DNA from: Pontibacillus chungwhensis
GTDB lineage: Bacteria; Bacillota; Bacilli; Bacillales; BH030062
Direction: 5' to 3'
Assembly: GCF_030166655.1 (NCBI RefSeq)
Contig: NZ_CP126446.1
Coordinates: 2,728,001 to 2,792,000 of the forward strand
DNA: 64,000 nucleotides
The position numbers and the translations under genes were made by a program. Shown here one piece after another: positions 16,404 to 26,942 of this stretch (position 1 is the first letter of the stretch; every line of letters begins with the position of its first letter). The notes below the pieces were generated by a model, which was not told where the DNA came from, did not search any database, and worked only from the letters and a program-made list of their open reading frames with translations.

Positions 16404-18965
16404 TTATAGTCCACACTTCAGCTGCGCACCACAGTTTGTACATGTGTTACAGCCACCAGCGTCTTGGATTTTACCTTCACGGCAAACCGGACAAGTGTTG
16501 CCGACTTCAGAACCAATGGTTACGTCGGTCTTATCAAGCTCATGAACCGTGTCCATTAAAACGACTTTCCGGTCATCTTCAAATAGTTCTTGTTGTTCTT
16601 CAAATGAGTTATCTTCTGCTTTAAGGGTAAGAACCTGCGCGTCACGGCTTCCATCTACATAAACCGTTCCACCTTTGGCTCCACCGCGATATAGACGTTG
16701 ATATACTTGCTCAACCTGCTCGACAGCGTATCCCTTAGGAGCGTTAACGGTTTTAGAAATCGAGCTATCGACCCAGCGCTGAATGACACACTGTACGTCA
16801 GCATGCGCTTCTGGCTCAAGTTCCATTGCTGTTACGAACCAATCTGGTAAATTGTTTGGATCTTGTTCTGGGTGCTGACGAAGGTACTCTTCTAAGATTT
16901 CCGCTTTCACTTCAATAAACTTACCAAGGCGTCCACTTCGGAAGTAAGAGAAGGAGAAGTATGGCTCAAGTCCAGTTGAAACCCCGACCATTGTACCCGT
17001 AGAGCCTGTTGGGGCTACGGTTAACAGGTGAGAGTTACGAATGCCGTACTCTAAAATACCCTGGCGAATATCTTCAGGCATACCTTGCATGTATCCTGTA
17101 TTAATGAACTTCATGCGAAGCTCTTTCGTTTCTTCTTCAGTTTGTCCTTCTAAGAACGGGAAGCTTCCTTTTTCTTTCGCAAGCTCAATAGAAGTACGGT
17201 AAGCTGTAGTAGCGATCGTTTCAAAGATCTCATCCACTAACTTGTTCCCCTCTTCAGAGCCGTAGGCCGTTTCTGTATAGATTAATAAGTCGTGCAGACC
17301 CATTACACCTAGACCAATACGACGCTCACCTAGTGCTTGTTTCTTATTCTCTTCTAAGAAGTACGGAGTAGCATCAATTACGTTGTCTTGCATACGTACC
17401 CCTGTTTGAACCGTCTTTCTTAACTTCTCAAAGTCGACAGCTTTTGCTTCTTTATCTGCCACAGAAGCAAGGTTAACAGCTGCAAGGTTACAGACAGAAT
17501 ATGGTGCAAGAGGTTGTTCACCACATGGATTCGTCGCTACTACCTTGTGTCCATAACTTGTTGCATTGGTCTTGTCATTGGCGTTATCAATAAAGAAAAT
17601 GCCTGGTTCTGCGGAATAGGTTGCGCAGATATTGATTAAATTCCATAGGTCCTTCGCTTTCATACGGCGGTATGTGCGAACTTTATACCCTTTATCTGCC
17701 CATTCACGAACGTCACCAGATTCGTGCCATTCTTCATTGTAAGCTTTCATTTCTTCTTCTGTATAACTCTCCACATCTGGGAAGCGGAGCTCGTACATCT
17801 CATCGTTCTCAACAGCGTCCATGAAATCATTTGTTAAACATACAGAGATATTAGCACCTGTCAGGAATTCTGAGTTGTGCACATCATAATTACCACCAAG
17901 TTCTAACTTCTCTTCTGCATCTGCAATAGCAGCATCTGTAAAGCCGCCTTTTCCTTCGACGTTTGTAAAGTTAACAATGCTTTGATACATGTCACGTTCT
18001 GTTGCTGATAGAGGGGTGAATTTCAATTTCGCTTTTGCTTGTTGCTTGATGACTTCATCGTCTACATTCTCGATTAAGAAACGCAGGATTCGTGGATTCT
18101 GCATTTTCGAGATGATGAACTCGACGATATCAGGGTGCCAATCTGCTAACATTATCATTTGAGCACCACGTCTTGAGCCACCCTGCTCAACAAGGTGAGT
18201 CAGTTTCGCAATGTCATCCAACCAGGAAACAGAGCCTGAGGACTTTCCGTTTACCCCTCTTGCAAGAGCGTTACGAGGACGTAGTGTTGAACCGTTCGTT
18301 CCAACACCGCCTCCGCGGCTCATAATCTCCATAACCTGTTTGCGGTGATCGGAGATGCCTTCACGAGAATCCTGAATAAATGGCATTACGTAACAGTTGA
18401 AGTACGTTACATCCGTTTCAGATCCTGCCCCGTAGAGAACACGTCCTGCCGGAATGAAGTTTAGATTAGAAAGCTCATTATAAAACTGTTCAAATGATTC
18501 TTGTCGTTTGGCTTCCTCTGTTTCCACAGCAGCTAGGCCAGTTGCATTACGCTTTGCAATCTGTTCATAGAAGACTTCAAGAGGCTTATCAATAACATCT
18601 AGCTTACGTGTTATGATCCCACTCTCGACTTCTTCTGGTTTCTCAAGGACACTTTGGAACTCAGGCTCTACTTTAATTTCTGCTTTAGCTTCTTGCCAAT
18701 CGATCGATACAATGTAGCCAAGACCCCGAGCCGGAAATTTTGGATCATCCTTAACGGTTAATACAACAAAGTCACCTTTTGATAATGTAACTTTCTCAGT
18801 ATCTTTAAAGGCATATCGGTCTAACATGACCAAACGGGACACACCAGAATGGGTAATGTTCATATCCTCTGTCACCGGATGGACCTGAGAGAATAAACCG
18901 ATATCTTTATTTAGTTGTTCTATGTTGATTTGATTCATTGTTTCTTTTGCGGTTTGCATGAGCAT
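16404..18965 (-). CDS. nrdJ: Adenosylcobalamin-dependent (class II) ribonucleotide reductase
   Basis: An 853-residue class II reductase that makes deoxyribonucleotides using coenzyme B12. The active-site region includes NPCGEQPLAPYSVCNL near residue 480 and the phosphate-binding loop TVAPTGSTGTMVGVSTGLEP near residue 655. A C-terminal zinc ribbon-like tail (CPVCREGKIQDAGGCNTCTNCGAQLKCGL) ends the protein. AGGAGAGGT precedes the two in-frame ATGs at 18965 and 18959. It is single-gene and followed by a terminator. Two NrdR-like boxes lie upstream. No class I nrd genes are in the window. Confidence 0.97.
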   Translation of the reverse strand: MLMQTAKETMNQINIEQLNKDIGLFSQVHPVTEDMNITHSGVSRLVMLDRYAFKDTEKVTLSKGDFVVLTVKDDPKFPARGLGYIVSIDWQEAKAEIKVEPEFQSVLEKPEEVESGIITRKLDVIDKPLEVFYEQIAKRNATGLAAVETEEAKRQESFEQFYNELSNLNFIPAGRVLYGAGSETDVTYFNCYVMPFIQDSREGISDHRKQVMEIMSRGGGVGTNGSTLRPRNALARGVNGKSSGSVSWLDDIAKLTHLVEQGGSRRGAQMIMLADWHPDIVEFIISKMQNPRILRFLIENVDDEVIKQQAKAKLKFTPLSATERDMYQSIVNFTNVEGKGGFTDAAIADAEEKLELGGNYDVHNSEFLTGANISVCLTNDFMDAVENDEMYELRFPDVESYTEEEMKAYNEEWHESGDVREWADKGYKVRTYRRMKAKDLWNLINICATYSAEPGIFFIDNANDKTNATSYGHKVVATNPCGEQPLAPYSVCNLAAVNLASVADKEAKAVDFEKLRKTVQTGVRMQDNVIDATPYFLEENKKQALGERRIGLGVMGLHDLLIYTETAYGSEEGNKLVDEIFETIATTAYRTSIELAKEKGSFPFLEGQTEEETKELRMKFINTGYMQGMPEDIRQGILEYGIRNSHLLTVAPTGSTGTMVGVSTGLEPYFSFSYFRSGRLGKFIEVKAEILEEYLRQHPEQDPNNLPDWFVTAMELEPEAHADVQCVIQRWVDSSISKTVNAPKGYAVEQVEQVYQRLYRGGAKGGTVYVDGSRDAQVLTLKAEDNSFEEQQELFEDDRKVVLMDTVHELDKTDVTIGSEVGNTCPVCREGKIQDAGGCNTCTNCGAQLKCGL

Positions 18966-19078
18966 ACCTCTCCTCTACCATAAAAAAGTGTCGGTTGAAC
19001 TCGACATAATCTAGATGATAACTCTTAAAAGCCCGTCGTTCAACTAATACATATAAGATACCACAAAATAGACTCCCG

Positions 19079-19127
19079 AAACAATATATAGTGTTCGACA
19101 ACGAACTGAAACACCCATATATTGTGT
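19079..19127 (-). promoter_or_regulatory. Pair of NrdR-box-like sites upstream of nrdJ
   Basis: Box 1 at 19079-19094 reads AAACAATATATAGTGT and matches the NrdR consensus ACACWATATATWGTGT at 15 of 16 positions. Box 2 at 19112-19127 ends CATATATTGTGT and is weaker. The boxes are 33 bp apart, about three helical turns, as expected for paired NrdR sites. NrdR represses ribonucleotide reductase genes when dATP is high. Confidence 0.75.
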
Positions 19128-19513
19128 TTTGATCATTCTATTAAAACTTTGTCAATCGCAAAATTCGCTAAAATCTGAAGCAAATAAAAGAATGACCAAG
19201 ATAAAAGATGAATTTCTGGATACAACGTATTTTTTTGAAGATTGCTCTCCCCACCTTCTTTACTCCCCTCTATACCAAGGAATAAACTTCCAAAACTTTT
19301 TATTCCTCTTTTCATTCTGAAGATTCTACAAAAATTGCTACAATCTCCACCCACCTTTCCTCCTCGATCCCCTCTATTTTTCACAAAAAATAAAAGCGTA
19401 TGATATAAAACCGTGAATGTTGAAAGAACTCTTAAAACTCCACTCTTCCTGGTTGGCGCTGCCTAGCCAAAGACTTGACATCCACGTTATACTGTCAGTG
19501 TAGAAATTTTGCT
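19128..19513. other. Intergenic region without recognised gene
   Basis: This AT-rich stretch between the NrdR boxes and the yqhL promoter region holds no convincing coding sequence. Its short open frames lack ribosome sites. A weak hairpin, TTGGC / GCCAA, lies near 19455-19475. Confidence 0.5.
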
Positions 19514-19530
19514 CAAGGGAATTCCCCTTG
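19514..19530. promoter_or_regulatory. Palindrome just upstream of the yqhL promoter
   Basis: CAAGGG-AATTC-CCCTTG forms a perfect 6-bp inverted repeat with a GGGAATTCCC palindromic core. It ends 13 bp before the -35 box, so it could be an operator. No regulator is known to me for this sequence. Confidence 0.35.
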
Positions 19531-19542
19531 TCGAAAAAAACT

Positions 19543-19571
19543 TTGAATCTTATTTAAAAGCGCTCTATAAT
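19543..19571 (+). promoter_or_regulatory. Predicted sigma-A promoter of yqhL
   Basis: TTGAAT (19543-19548), a 17-bp spacer and a perfect TATAAT (19566-19571) lie 35 bp before the yqhL start. Confidence 0.7.
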
Positions 19572-19605
19572 AGAGAAAGAAGATAGAACTATAGGGGGAA
19601 GATTA

Positions 19606-19986
19606 ATGACCGGATTATGGATACTATTAGGCTTACTTGTTGTCATTATCGGCTATGGCGTCATTAAATATATGGCCCAGCGTCGTTATTTGAAAACACT
19701 ATCCGCTGAAGAATTCAGACAAGGATACCGTAAGGCACAACTTATTGATGTACGTGAACCAAACGAATTTAAATCAGGCCACATTTTAGGGGCTCGCAAT
19801 ATACCCGTAACTCAATTGAAGCAACGTTTACAAGAAGTTCGCCCTGACAAACCCGTTTATTTATACTGCCAGAACGGCTCACGTGCCGCACGTGCCGCTT
19901 CTCTTCTTCATAAGAAGGGCTATAGTGATCTTAACCAGCTAGAAGGCGGCTTTAAGAAATGGGACGGTAAGGTCAAATCTAGTTAA
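19606..19986 (+). CDS. yqhL: Membrane-anchored rhodanese-like protein YqhL
   Basis: A 126-residue protein with an N-terminal membrane segment (residues 4-22) and a rhodanese domain from about residue 32. The active-site loop is YCQNGSR with Cys88, so sulfurtransferase activity is possible; the CH2-type motif LIDVREPNEFKSGHI is also present. The domain should face the cytoplasm. The physiological sulfur acceptor is unknown. Confidence 0.9.
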   Translation: MTGLWILLGLLVVIIGYGVIKYMAQRRYLKTLSAEEFRQGYRKAQLIDVREPNEFKSGHILGARNIPVTQLKQRLQEVRPDKPVYLYCQNGSRAARAASLLHKKGYSDLNQLEGGFKKWDGKVKSS

Positions 19987-20034
19987 GTAAAAATCTAAAG
20001 CGCCCGGCTAGCACCGTTTGGACTGGACGTATAT

Positions 20035-20065
20035 AAAAAAGACTCCTCAAACTTGAGGAGTCTTT
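20035..20065. terminator. Bidirectional terminator between yqhL and gcvPB
   Basis: AAAGACTCCTC / GAGGAGTCTTT forms an 11-bp stem with A and T runs on both sides, so it can end both converging transcripts. Confidence 0.88.
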
Positions 20066-20076
20066 TCTTTGTCCCG

Positions 20077-21528
20077 TTACTTCATATAACGCAGAACAGG
20101 TTTACGAGCAGCCGTTGTTTCATCCATTCGTCCTACAATTGTGGTATGTGGTGCTTCTTGGACAATTTCAGGATTGTCTTCTGCTTCTTTATGAATTTGT
20201 CTCATGGCTTCGATAAATTCATCGAGCGTTTCCTTAGATTCTGTCTCAGTTGGCTCAACCATCATTGCTTCTTCTACATTTAGCGGGAAGTAGATGGTAG
20301 GTGGGTGGTAGCCAAAGTCAAGAAGTCGTTTGGCCATATCAAGTGTTCTTACACCGAGCTTTTTCTGACGTTTCCCTGATAGTACGAATTCATGTTTACA
20401 ATGCTGAGAGAACGGCAGGTCAAAGTCTTTCTCAAGTTCTCTCATCATATAGTTTGCATTTAACACCGCATATTCACTTACTTGTTTCAGACCTTTGGCT
20501 CCCATTGTACGGATGTAGGTGTAAGCACGCACATTGATCCCAAAGTTCCCGAAGTAAGGTTTCACGCGTCCAATTGAATCGGGACGGTTATCATCAAATA
20601 CATAACGCTCCTGTACTTTTGTAACAATCGGTTTCGGTAAGTAAGGCGCAAGATCGCTTTTTACACCTACCGGACCTGAACCAGGGCCGCCTCCACCGTG
20701 AGGACCAGTAAATGTTTTGTGTAAGTTCAAGTGAACAACGTCAAATCCCATGTCTCCAGGGCGAGCATATCCGAGTATGGCATTTAAGTTTGCTCCGTCA
20801 TAATACAATTTGCCGCCGGCTTCGTGAATGATCTCAGCCATCTCTATGATCTCTTCTTCAAACAGACCAAGCGTATTCGGGTTTGTAAGCATAAGGGCCG
20901 CCGTGTTTTCATCAACGACGCGTTTTAGATCCTCTAAATCCACCAGGCCTCGTTCGTTGGATTTTACCGTGATTGCTTCAAAGCCAGCTACCGTTGCGGA
21001 CGCAGGGTTGGTTCCGTGGGCTGAGTCAGGAACGATTACCTTCGTACGGTTGTAGTCCCCATTTGCCTCATGATAAGCACGAATCATCATGAGTCCCGTC
21101 CACTCCCCGTGAGCTCCTGCGGCAGGTTGAAGTGTCACTTGATCCATACCGGTAATCGCCTCAAGAGAAGTCTGAAGGTCGTACATTAAGCCGAGTGCAC
21201 CTTGGACCGATTCTGGCGCCTGCAGAGGATGAATGTGGCTAAAGCCTGGCATCCGCGCAACGTCTTCATTCATTTTAGGATTGTACTTCATCGTACAAGA
21301 CCCTAATGGATAAAATCCGGAGTCTACTCCGTGGTTTCGCTTGGAGAGAGCAGTGTAGTGACGCATAATCTGCAACTCACTTACTTCCGGGAGATCAGGC
21401 TGAGCGTCGCGTACGTACGGAACATCAACCCCAAGGTCCACCTCTGGTACATCTAACTCCGGTAAACTATACCCTACACGTCCTTCTTGGCTGTGTTCAA
21501 AGATAAGCGGAAAATCTTCGTTACGCAT
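20077..21528 (-). CDS. gcvPB: Glycine dehydrogenase (decarboxylating), subunit 2
   Basis: The 483-residue PLP-binding half of the split P-protein of the glycine cleavage system. The PLP lysine lies in [24 protein letters not shown]. The frame extends to 21567; the ATG at 21528 follows GGGGG at good spacing and overlaps gcvPA by 8 bp, pointing to translational coupling. With subunit 1 it decarboxylates glycine and passes aminomethyl to the lipoyl H-protein. gcvH is not in the window. Confidence 0.95.
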   Translation of the reverse strand: MRNEDFPLIFEHSQEGRVGYSLPELDVPEVDLGVDVPYVRDAQPDLPEVSELQIMRHYTALSKRNHGVDSGFYPLGSCTMKYNPKMNEDVARMPGFSHIHPLQAPESVQGALGLMYDLQTSLEAITGMDQVTLQPAAGAHGEWTGLMMIRAYHEANGDYNRTKVIVPDSAHGTNPASATVAGFEAITVKSNERGLVDLEDLKRVVDENTAALMLTNPNTLGLFEEEIIEMAEIIHEAGGKLYYDGANLNAILGYARPGDMGFDVVHLNLHKTFTGPHGGGGPGSGPVGVKSDLAPYLPKPIVTKVQERYVFDDNRPDSIGRVKPYFGNFGINVRAYTYIRTMGAKGLKQVSEYAVLNANYMMRELEKDFDLPFSQHCKHEFVLSGKRQKKLGVRTLDMAKRLLDFGYHPPTIYFPLNVEEAMMVEPTETESKETLDEFIEAMRQIHKEAEDNPEIVQEAPHTTIVGRMDETTAARKPVLRYMK

Positions 21529-22867
21529 ATACATCCCCCAATTCCTGCACAAATCGATCAATCTCATCCTTTGTGCGCATTTCAGTCACCGCCACTAGCA
21601 TGTGGCCTCCTAATTCCGGGAAGATCCTTTCAAGATCAAGACCACCAATCATTCCCTTATCCTGCAGCTTTTCATTTAATGTAGTTACGGACCCTTGAAC
21701 TTGGAGTACAAATTCATTAAAGAAAGCATTGGAATACAAGACCTGGAATCCGGCCTCCTCGAACGCTTTCTTTGCATAGCGAGCCTTCTGCATATTTTGG
21801 TAGGCCATTTCCTTCGTGCCTTTTTTACCGAGGGCACTAAGAGCAACAGATGTACCTAATGCATTAAGAGCTTGATTGGAACAAATATTCGATGTTGCTT
21901 TATCTCTTCTGATATGTTGTTCACGAGCTTGCAATGTTAATACAAACCCTCTTCGCCCCTCTTCATCTTTCGTTTGGCCCACGAGGCGACCTGGAACTTT
22001 CCGCATTAACTTCTTCGTCGTAGCGAAATAACCACAGTGAGGCCCGCCGAACTGGGCAGGGATTCCAAACACTTGCGTATCCCCTACAACAATATCCGCA
22101 CCAAATTCCCCTGGAGGTGTCAGATACCCAAGAGCAAGAGGATTACTCGAGACTACGAACATAGCCTTTGAATCCTTTAAAATCTCCTGAACGTCTTCAA
22201 GAGGCTCAATTTGACCAAAGAAATTTGGATACTGGATGACTACCCCAGCTGTTTCTTCATCTAGTTCATCCCTTAACATCGCTAGGTTTGTCAGACCGTC
22301 TCTTGTTTCAATCTCGACCACTTCAATGTTTTGTCCCGTAGCGTAGGAATGAATGACCTCTAAAGAATGAGGGTGTACCGCTTTAGATACGAGCACTTTC
22401 TTCTTTCTTGTCTGCCCTGCACTTAGGGTGACCGCTTCCGCAAGCGCCGTACCCCCATCATACATGGACGAGTTAGATACTTCCATTCCCGTTAATTCAG
22501 AGATCATCGTCTGAAATTCGAAAATGGCTTGCAGTTCTCCCTGGGAGATTTCCGGCTGATACGGGGTATAAGCTGTATAGAACTCTGAGCGAGAAAGTAC
22601 ATGATCTACAATAGAAGGAATGTAATGATCATAGACACCTGCACCTAAGAACGACGTGTACTCTTTCGTATTCACATTTTCCCCTGCTAGTTTGGAAAGC
22701 TCTTTTATTAACGCAGGCTCACTTGCAGCTGGCTTAATGTTTAAGTCTCCTTCAAATCGCACTTTTTCAGGAATATCATTAAATAATGCATCTGTTGACT
22801 CAACGCCAATGGCCTCTAACATGGAACGCTTATCTTGATCTGTCATTGGTAAATACCGAAATGTCAT
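21521..22867 (-). CDS. gcvPA: Glycine dehydrogenase (decarboxylating), subunit 1
   Basis: The 448-residue N-terminal half of the split P-protein, with the fold of PLP type I enzymes but without the PLP lysine. Typical stretches are [32 protein letters not shown] and [28 protein letters not shown]. It lies between gcvT and gcvPB, the standard Firmicute order. Confidence 0.96.
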   Translation of the reverse strand: MTFRYLPMTDQDKRSMLEAIGVESTDALFNDIPEKVRFEGDLNIKPAASEPALIKELSKLAGENVNTKEYTSFLGAGVYDHYIPSIVDHVLSRSEFYTAYTPYQPEISQGELQAIFEFQTMISELTGMEVSNSSMYDGGTALAEAVTLSAGQTRKKKVLVSKAVHPHSLEVIHSYATGQNIEVVEIETRDGLTNLAMLRDELDEETAGVVIQYPNFFGQIEPLEDVQEILKDSKAMFVVSSNPLALGYLTPPGEFGADIVVGDTQVFGIPAQFGGPHCGYFATTKKLMRKVPGRLVGQTKDEEGRRGFVLTLQAREQHIRRDKATSNICSNQALNALGTSVALSALGKKGTKEMAYQNMQKARYAKKAFEEAGFQVLYSNAFFNEFVLQVQGSVTTLNEKLQDKGMIGGLDLERIFPELGGHMLVAVTEMRTKDEIDRFVQELGDVYA

Positions 22868-22892
22868 CGTAAAACCTCCCTCTCCCTTATGC

Positions 22893-23993
22893 TTACCTTT
22901 TATAAAATGGCGTTGGAATAACCTTTGCCTTTAAGAATCGTTTACGCACCTGAACAAGTAGTTCAGTGCCAGGCTCTGTATAGTTTAATGGAACGACCGC
23001 AAGGCCAATATTCTTCTCAAGTGTTGGAGATTGAGTACCGGTTGTAACAAATCCAACTTCCTCGCCCCCGTCAAACACTTTATACCCATGACGAGGGATG
23101 CCTTTGTCGATCATCTCTAAGCCAATTAGTTTCCGGTCTGTACCCTCTTCTTTTTGTTTTTTCAGGGTCGCTTTCCCGATAAAGTCACCGTCTTTATCGA
23201 CTTTAACAGCAAATCCAAGTCCCGCTTCAATTGGCGTAATATCCGCGCTTAATTCCTGTCCGTATAAAGGAAGCTTCGCTTCAAAGCGAAGCGTATCTCT
23301 GGCGCCTAGACCAACCGGTAGTAAACCATCCTCTTTCCCTTCTTCAAGAATCGCTCTCCAAAGGGCCCCACCTGAATCTGGATGGATATAAATTTCAAAT
23401 CCATCTTCCCCTGTATAACCTGTTCTTGACACGATCGCATCGTGTTCTACTCCATGAAAGGAAACATCTTGTAAGAAGCGGAAGAATTTGATTTCAGAGA
23501 GGTCTTGATCTGTTAATCGCTGCAAAATCCCTTCAGCCTTCGGGCCTTGAATCGCAAGCTGCACATACTGATCAGACACATTATGAAGGGTTGCCTCTTC
23601 TGTCAAGTTCTCCTGAAGCCAATTAAAGTCTTTCTCTGTATTGGCTGCATTCACAACGAGTAAATAGGATTGTTCTTTCAATTTATAAACAATCAAATCG
23701 TCGACTGTTCCACCGTCTTCATAACACAAAAATGTATATTGCGCTCGGTTCGGCGTGAGTTTCGTGACGTCATTTGTAAGCATCTTTTGCAAATAGGCTT
23801 CCGATTCTCTACCTTCTACCACTATTTCACCCATATGAGAGACATCAAATAAACCCGCATGCTTTCTCGTAGCGTGATGCTCTTCTTTAATCGATGAAAA
23901 TTGAACCGGTAAATCCCATCCACCAAAATCAACGGTCTTCGCTCCCCAATCCCCATAATGCGGATGGAGTGGCGTACGTTTTAAATCAGCCAT
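22893..23993 (-). CDS. gcvT: Aminomethyltransferase (glycine cleavage T protein)
   Basis: A 366-residue T-protein, which transfers the methylene group from H-protein to tetrahydrofolate with release of ammonia. The N-terminus is [29 protein letters not shown]; other family motifs are [19 protein letters not shown] and [12 protein letters not shown]. The frame opens at 24014, but the ATG at 23993 follows the GGGGGT ribosome site. It is first in gcvT-gcvPA-gcvPB and directly downstream of the glycine riboswitch. Confidence 0.96.
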   Translation of the reverse strand: MADLKRTPLHPHYGDWGAKTVDFGGWDLPVQFSSIKEEHHATRKHAGLFDVSHMGEIVVEGRESEAYLQKMLTNDVTKLTPNRAQYTFLCYEDGGTVDDLIVYKLKEQSYLLVVNAANTEKDFNWLQENLTEEATLHNVSDQYVQLAIQGPKAEGILQRLTDQDLSEIKFFRFLQDVSFHGVEHDAIVSRTGYTGEDGFEIYIHPDSGGALWRAILEEGKEDGLLPVGLGARDTLRFEAKLPLYGQELSADITPIEAGLGFAVKVDKDGDFIGKATLKKQKEEGTDRKLIGLEMIDKGIPRHGYKVFDGGEEVGFVTTGTQSPTLEKNIGLAVVPLNYTEPGTELLVQVRKRFLKAKVIPTPFYKR

Positions 23994-24053
23994 TTCATTA
24001 CCCCCTATGTACATAATCGTTCGAACTTGCGCTATTTTTCTGAAAATTAAACA

Positions 24054-24256
24054 TAAAAAAACAGAGAAGGCACAATTCGTGTCATTCCCTGTCCATTCAC
24101 CAGAAAGTTTCGCAGTTTACTTGCTGCTTTCTTCTTGGGTGGCCTTCTATAGGCACTCTCCAGAGGTGCGTCCTACAAGAGTCTTTTTGCCTGAGAGATT
24201 CACATTGCTGTTTGCTCCTTCGGCGCCGCCTGAAATCCGCGGTCTCTCCTCTTGTA
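24054..24256 (-). ncRNA. Tandem glycine riboswitch with terminator expression platform
   Basis: Two aptamers occur on the minus strand. Aptamer I starts GGAGAGACCGC at about 24250 and includes GGCGGCGCCGAAGGAGCAAAC and GAATCTCTCAGGCAAAAAGAC. Aptamer II starts GGACGCACCTC at about 24170, contains GGCCACCCAAGA, and ends CTGGTGAATGGACAGGG. A terminator hairpin at 24061-24092 (ACAGGGAA pairing with TTCTCTGT, one G-U) with a seven-T run reuses the last aptamer II bases. Glycine binding should therefore block termination and switch on gcvT-gcvPA-gcvPB. Confidence 0.9.
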
Positions 24257-24410
24257 ATCATTCGCCATAATAATATTTTCATAAATGGTTCATACTAATT
24301 CATAAACGTTACGGAATAGTAAACACTAGTTTACAAATTCACTGTCATTATATCACACGGTTTTTACACTGTGCACAAAAATTTATTGCTTTTTAAAGGA
24401 AGGGTTATGC

Positions 24411-26081
24411 ATGAATCCATCGATCCAGATTGACACTTCAATTGATCCAATGGTAGCAACCAATTTGCAATCAGAAGGCCCTTTTGCCTCATGGGAATTG
24501 TTTCAGATGGCTTACGAAACATCGAAACATGTCGCTACCCCTGAATTTAAAGGCCTTCAATCACCAACTTACCTGCCTCACGTCGAATTTCTCCCCCATC
24601 AGCTAAGCTGTGCAGAACAAGTCGTGGAAGAAATGAATGGGCGAGCGATTCTCGCAGACGAAGTAGGCCTTGGTAAAACCATTGAAGCCGGGTTAATTCT
24701 AAAAGAGTACATGATTCGGGGACTTGTGAAGAAAGTCCTTATTCTAGCCCCCGCATCCCTTGTGAACCAGTGGGTACAAGAGATGAATTCAAAATTTTAT
24801 ATCCCTGCAGCCGCTCAACGAAAATCAGCTATTTGGGACTATGATGTTGTAGTATCTTCCATTGATACAGCCAAACGAGCGCCCCATCGTGAGAAAATAC
24901 TAGAAACAGAATATGATCTCATTATTATTGATGAGGCACACAAGTTAAAAAATCATAAAACAAAAAACTATGAATTCGTCAGATCTCTTAAGAAAAAATA
25001 TTGTCTCCTGTTAACCGCCACACCTGTTCAGAACCATCTCGTCGACATCTTTAACCTGGTTTCCATTTTAAAACCAGGTCATTTAGGAAACTATGAAGAT
25101 TTCACAAAACGCTTTGGACGAAATCGAAACCAACTCTCGAATGACGAGCACTTGAAAGAGCTCGTCAAAAAAGTAATGGTCCGCAACCGCCGAGATGAGA
25201 CCGGTGTCGACTGGACGAAACGGAAAGTTGAAACGATTTACATTGATTTCACCGAAGAAGAAAAGAAAGCCTATGAGAAGCTGTCGGAAGTCACAAGCGG
25301 CGGGATGGCTTTCTCAAATATCGTTTTGTTACGAGAATTGTGCTCAAGTCGGGAAGCGTGCTTCCTTTCTATACAAAGCATGTTGAAGAATGAGGATATT
25401 CATCCTTCACGAGCAGAACAACTTCAAGAGATGATTGGCTATATTGAGAAAATGCCTCATCACGCAAAAGCACAAAAAGTGGTCGATTTAATCTCAAAGA
25501 CGGATCAGAAATTCATTATCTTCACCGAATACAGAGCATCGCAATACTACCTGCAGTGGTACTTGAAGCAACATGGCATTACTTCCGTGCCATTTAGAGG
25601 TGGTTTCAAGCGAAGTAAGAAGGATTGGATGAAGCAACTCTTCCAAAATCATGCCCAAGTCTTAATCGCGACAGAGGCGGGTGGTGAAGGGATCAACCTG
25701 CAGTTTTGTAACAACATGATTAACTACGATTTACCTTGGAATCCAATGCGTCTTGAACAGCGAATTGGACGGATTCACAGGTTTGGCCAGAAAGAGGATG
25801 TGAACATTTATAACTTCGCGATCCGGGACACCATTGAAGAACATGTTCTGTCTCTTCTTTACGAGAAGATCCATCTATTCCAGAGAGTCGTCGGAAACCT
25901 CGATGCGATCTTACAGAAGCTAGAGCTTGATAACTTAGAAGATGAAATTCAGTCTATCTTTACAAACTCCGCTTCTGATGGAGAAATGAAAGTTAAGCTT
26001 AACAACTTATCATCCGTGATATCCTACGCGATGGAACAAGACCAGGAGGTGGAAATGGATGGAACAACAGGCGCTTCATAA
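24411..26081 (+). CDS. yqhH: SNF2-family helicase-like ATPase YqhH
   Basis: The 556-residue Swi2/Snf2-type protein has Walker A DEVGLGKTIEAG near residue 83, DEAH in LIIIDEAHKLKN near residue 173, the SAT-like LLTATPVQN, and the C-terminal motif VI QRIGRIHRFGQ near residue 448. It should translocate on double-stranded DNA, perhaps displacing bound proteins such as RNA polymerase (RapA-like). It overlaps yqhG by 23 bp. Length matches B. subtilis YqhH. It is divergent from the gcv operon. Confidence 0.92.
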   Translation: MNPSIQIDTSIDPMVATNLQSEGPFASWELFQMAYETSKHVATPEFKGLQSPTYLPHVEFLPHQLSCAEQVVEEMNGRAILADEVGLGKTIEAGLILKEYMIRGLVKKVLILAPASLVNQWVQEMNSKFYIPAAAQRKSAIWDYDVVVSSIDTAKRAPHREKILETEYDLIIIDEAHKLKNHKTKNYEFVRSLKKKYCLLLTATPVQNHLVDIFNLVSILKPGHLGNYEDFTKRFGRNRNQLSNDEHLKELVKKVMVRNRRDETGVDWTKRKVETIYIDFTEEEKKAYEKLSEVTSGGMAFSNIVLLRELCSSREACFLSIQSMLKNEDIHPSRAEQLQEMIGYIEKMPHHAKAQKVVDLISKTDQKFIIFTEYRASQYYLQWYLKQHGITSVPFRGGFKRSKKDWMKQLFQNHAQVLIATEAGGEGINLQFCNNMINYDLPWNPMRLEQRIGRIHRFGQKEDVNIYNFAIRDTIEEHVLSLLYEKIHLFQRVVGNLDAILQKLELDNLEDEIQSIFTNSASDGEMKVKLNNLSSVISYAMEQDQEVEMDGTTGAS

Positions 26082-26913
26082 CTTCTTACACCGGTATTTC
26101 ACTGCTAATGAATGCTCCATCATAGAGGATCATGATGGTGTGATGAAAGTTCAGTTAACAGAAGAACAAGATGAAGTACTCATGAATCGCCCCTTCTATT
26201 GGAATTACGTTAAACGAGTGAACGGGAAAGGAATTCCGATGCAAGTAACGTTTATCACCAATCCTAATCGCCGGGAAGACAAAGGAGAGTGGGTACATTT
26301 CGGATCTCCTCGTATTCATCAGATGTTTAAAATGTTACGAAACAAAGGGCAACTAACCAGGCAATATGAACAAGTGGAAACTATACAACAAACAAGCCTT
26401 ACTCCCTGGCTGATCCTGAACGCTTCCATTCATTTCAAAGGAACGCAAAAACGTCAGGAAATTGTCTCGTTAGGCCTTCAATTAATTAACGGAACGATAA
26501 TCCCTGAGTTTATGGACCGGTTAGATTCTGTTACGCTTTCCCCTACCATTCCAGATTACTGTTTCACATTGTCACCAATTATCAAGCTTCCAAGTGCTTT
26601 AAAGCGAATCGAAGCTTATATACACGGGAACGTTATGAAGCAAGACCTATCCTTTGGGGAAGAAGCTTTGCGATTATTACAAGAGGAACAGCAATTGCTT
26701 GACCATTTTTATAAGAATGATCTTTACGAAGATGAGGGAGAAGAGGAGAAGGAATCTGCTCAAAAGAAAGCAGAAACAAGAGAACGACTCGCAAGGGAAC
26801 AAGATGCGCTGCAACAACGATACGAGCCAACGGTTAAAGTAGATGTTATCAACGCAGGGATTCTTTACATGACCCACTCCACATCTGCTTCCATGATTAA
26901 AGGACGCCCATAA
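26059..26913 (+). CDS. yqhG: YqhG family protein
   Basis: A 284-residue protein found with the SNF2 helicase YqhH in bacilli and overlapping it by 23 bp, which suggests joint action. It opens MEQQALHNFLHRYFTANECSI and has a highly charged Glu/Lys coiled stretch near residues 220-260. No catalytic motif is recognised. Function unknown. Confidence 0.85.
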   Translation: MEQQALHNFLHRYFTANECSIIEDHDGVMKVQLTEEQDEVLMNRPFYWNYVKRVNGKGIPMQVTFITNPNRREDKGEWVHFGSPRIHQMFKMLRNKGQLTRQYEQVETIQQTSLTPWLILNASIHFKGTQKRQEIVSLGLQLINGTIIPEFMDRLDSVTLSPTIPDYCFTLSPIIKLPSALKRIEAYIHGNVMKQDLSFGEEALRLLQEEQQLLDHFYKNDLYEDEGEEEKESAQKKAETRERLAREQDALQQRYEPTVKVDVINAGILYMTHSTSASMIKGRP

Positions 26914-26942
26914 CCTCCTCTTTTATAACAAACAACATAAAA

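Noticed and set aside
19129-19384. Short open frames on both strands between nrdJ and yqhL
   Set aside because: No ribosome sites, low-complexity composition, and overlap with each other on opposite strands.
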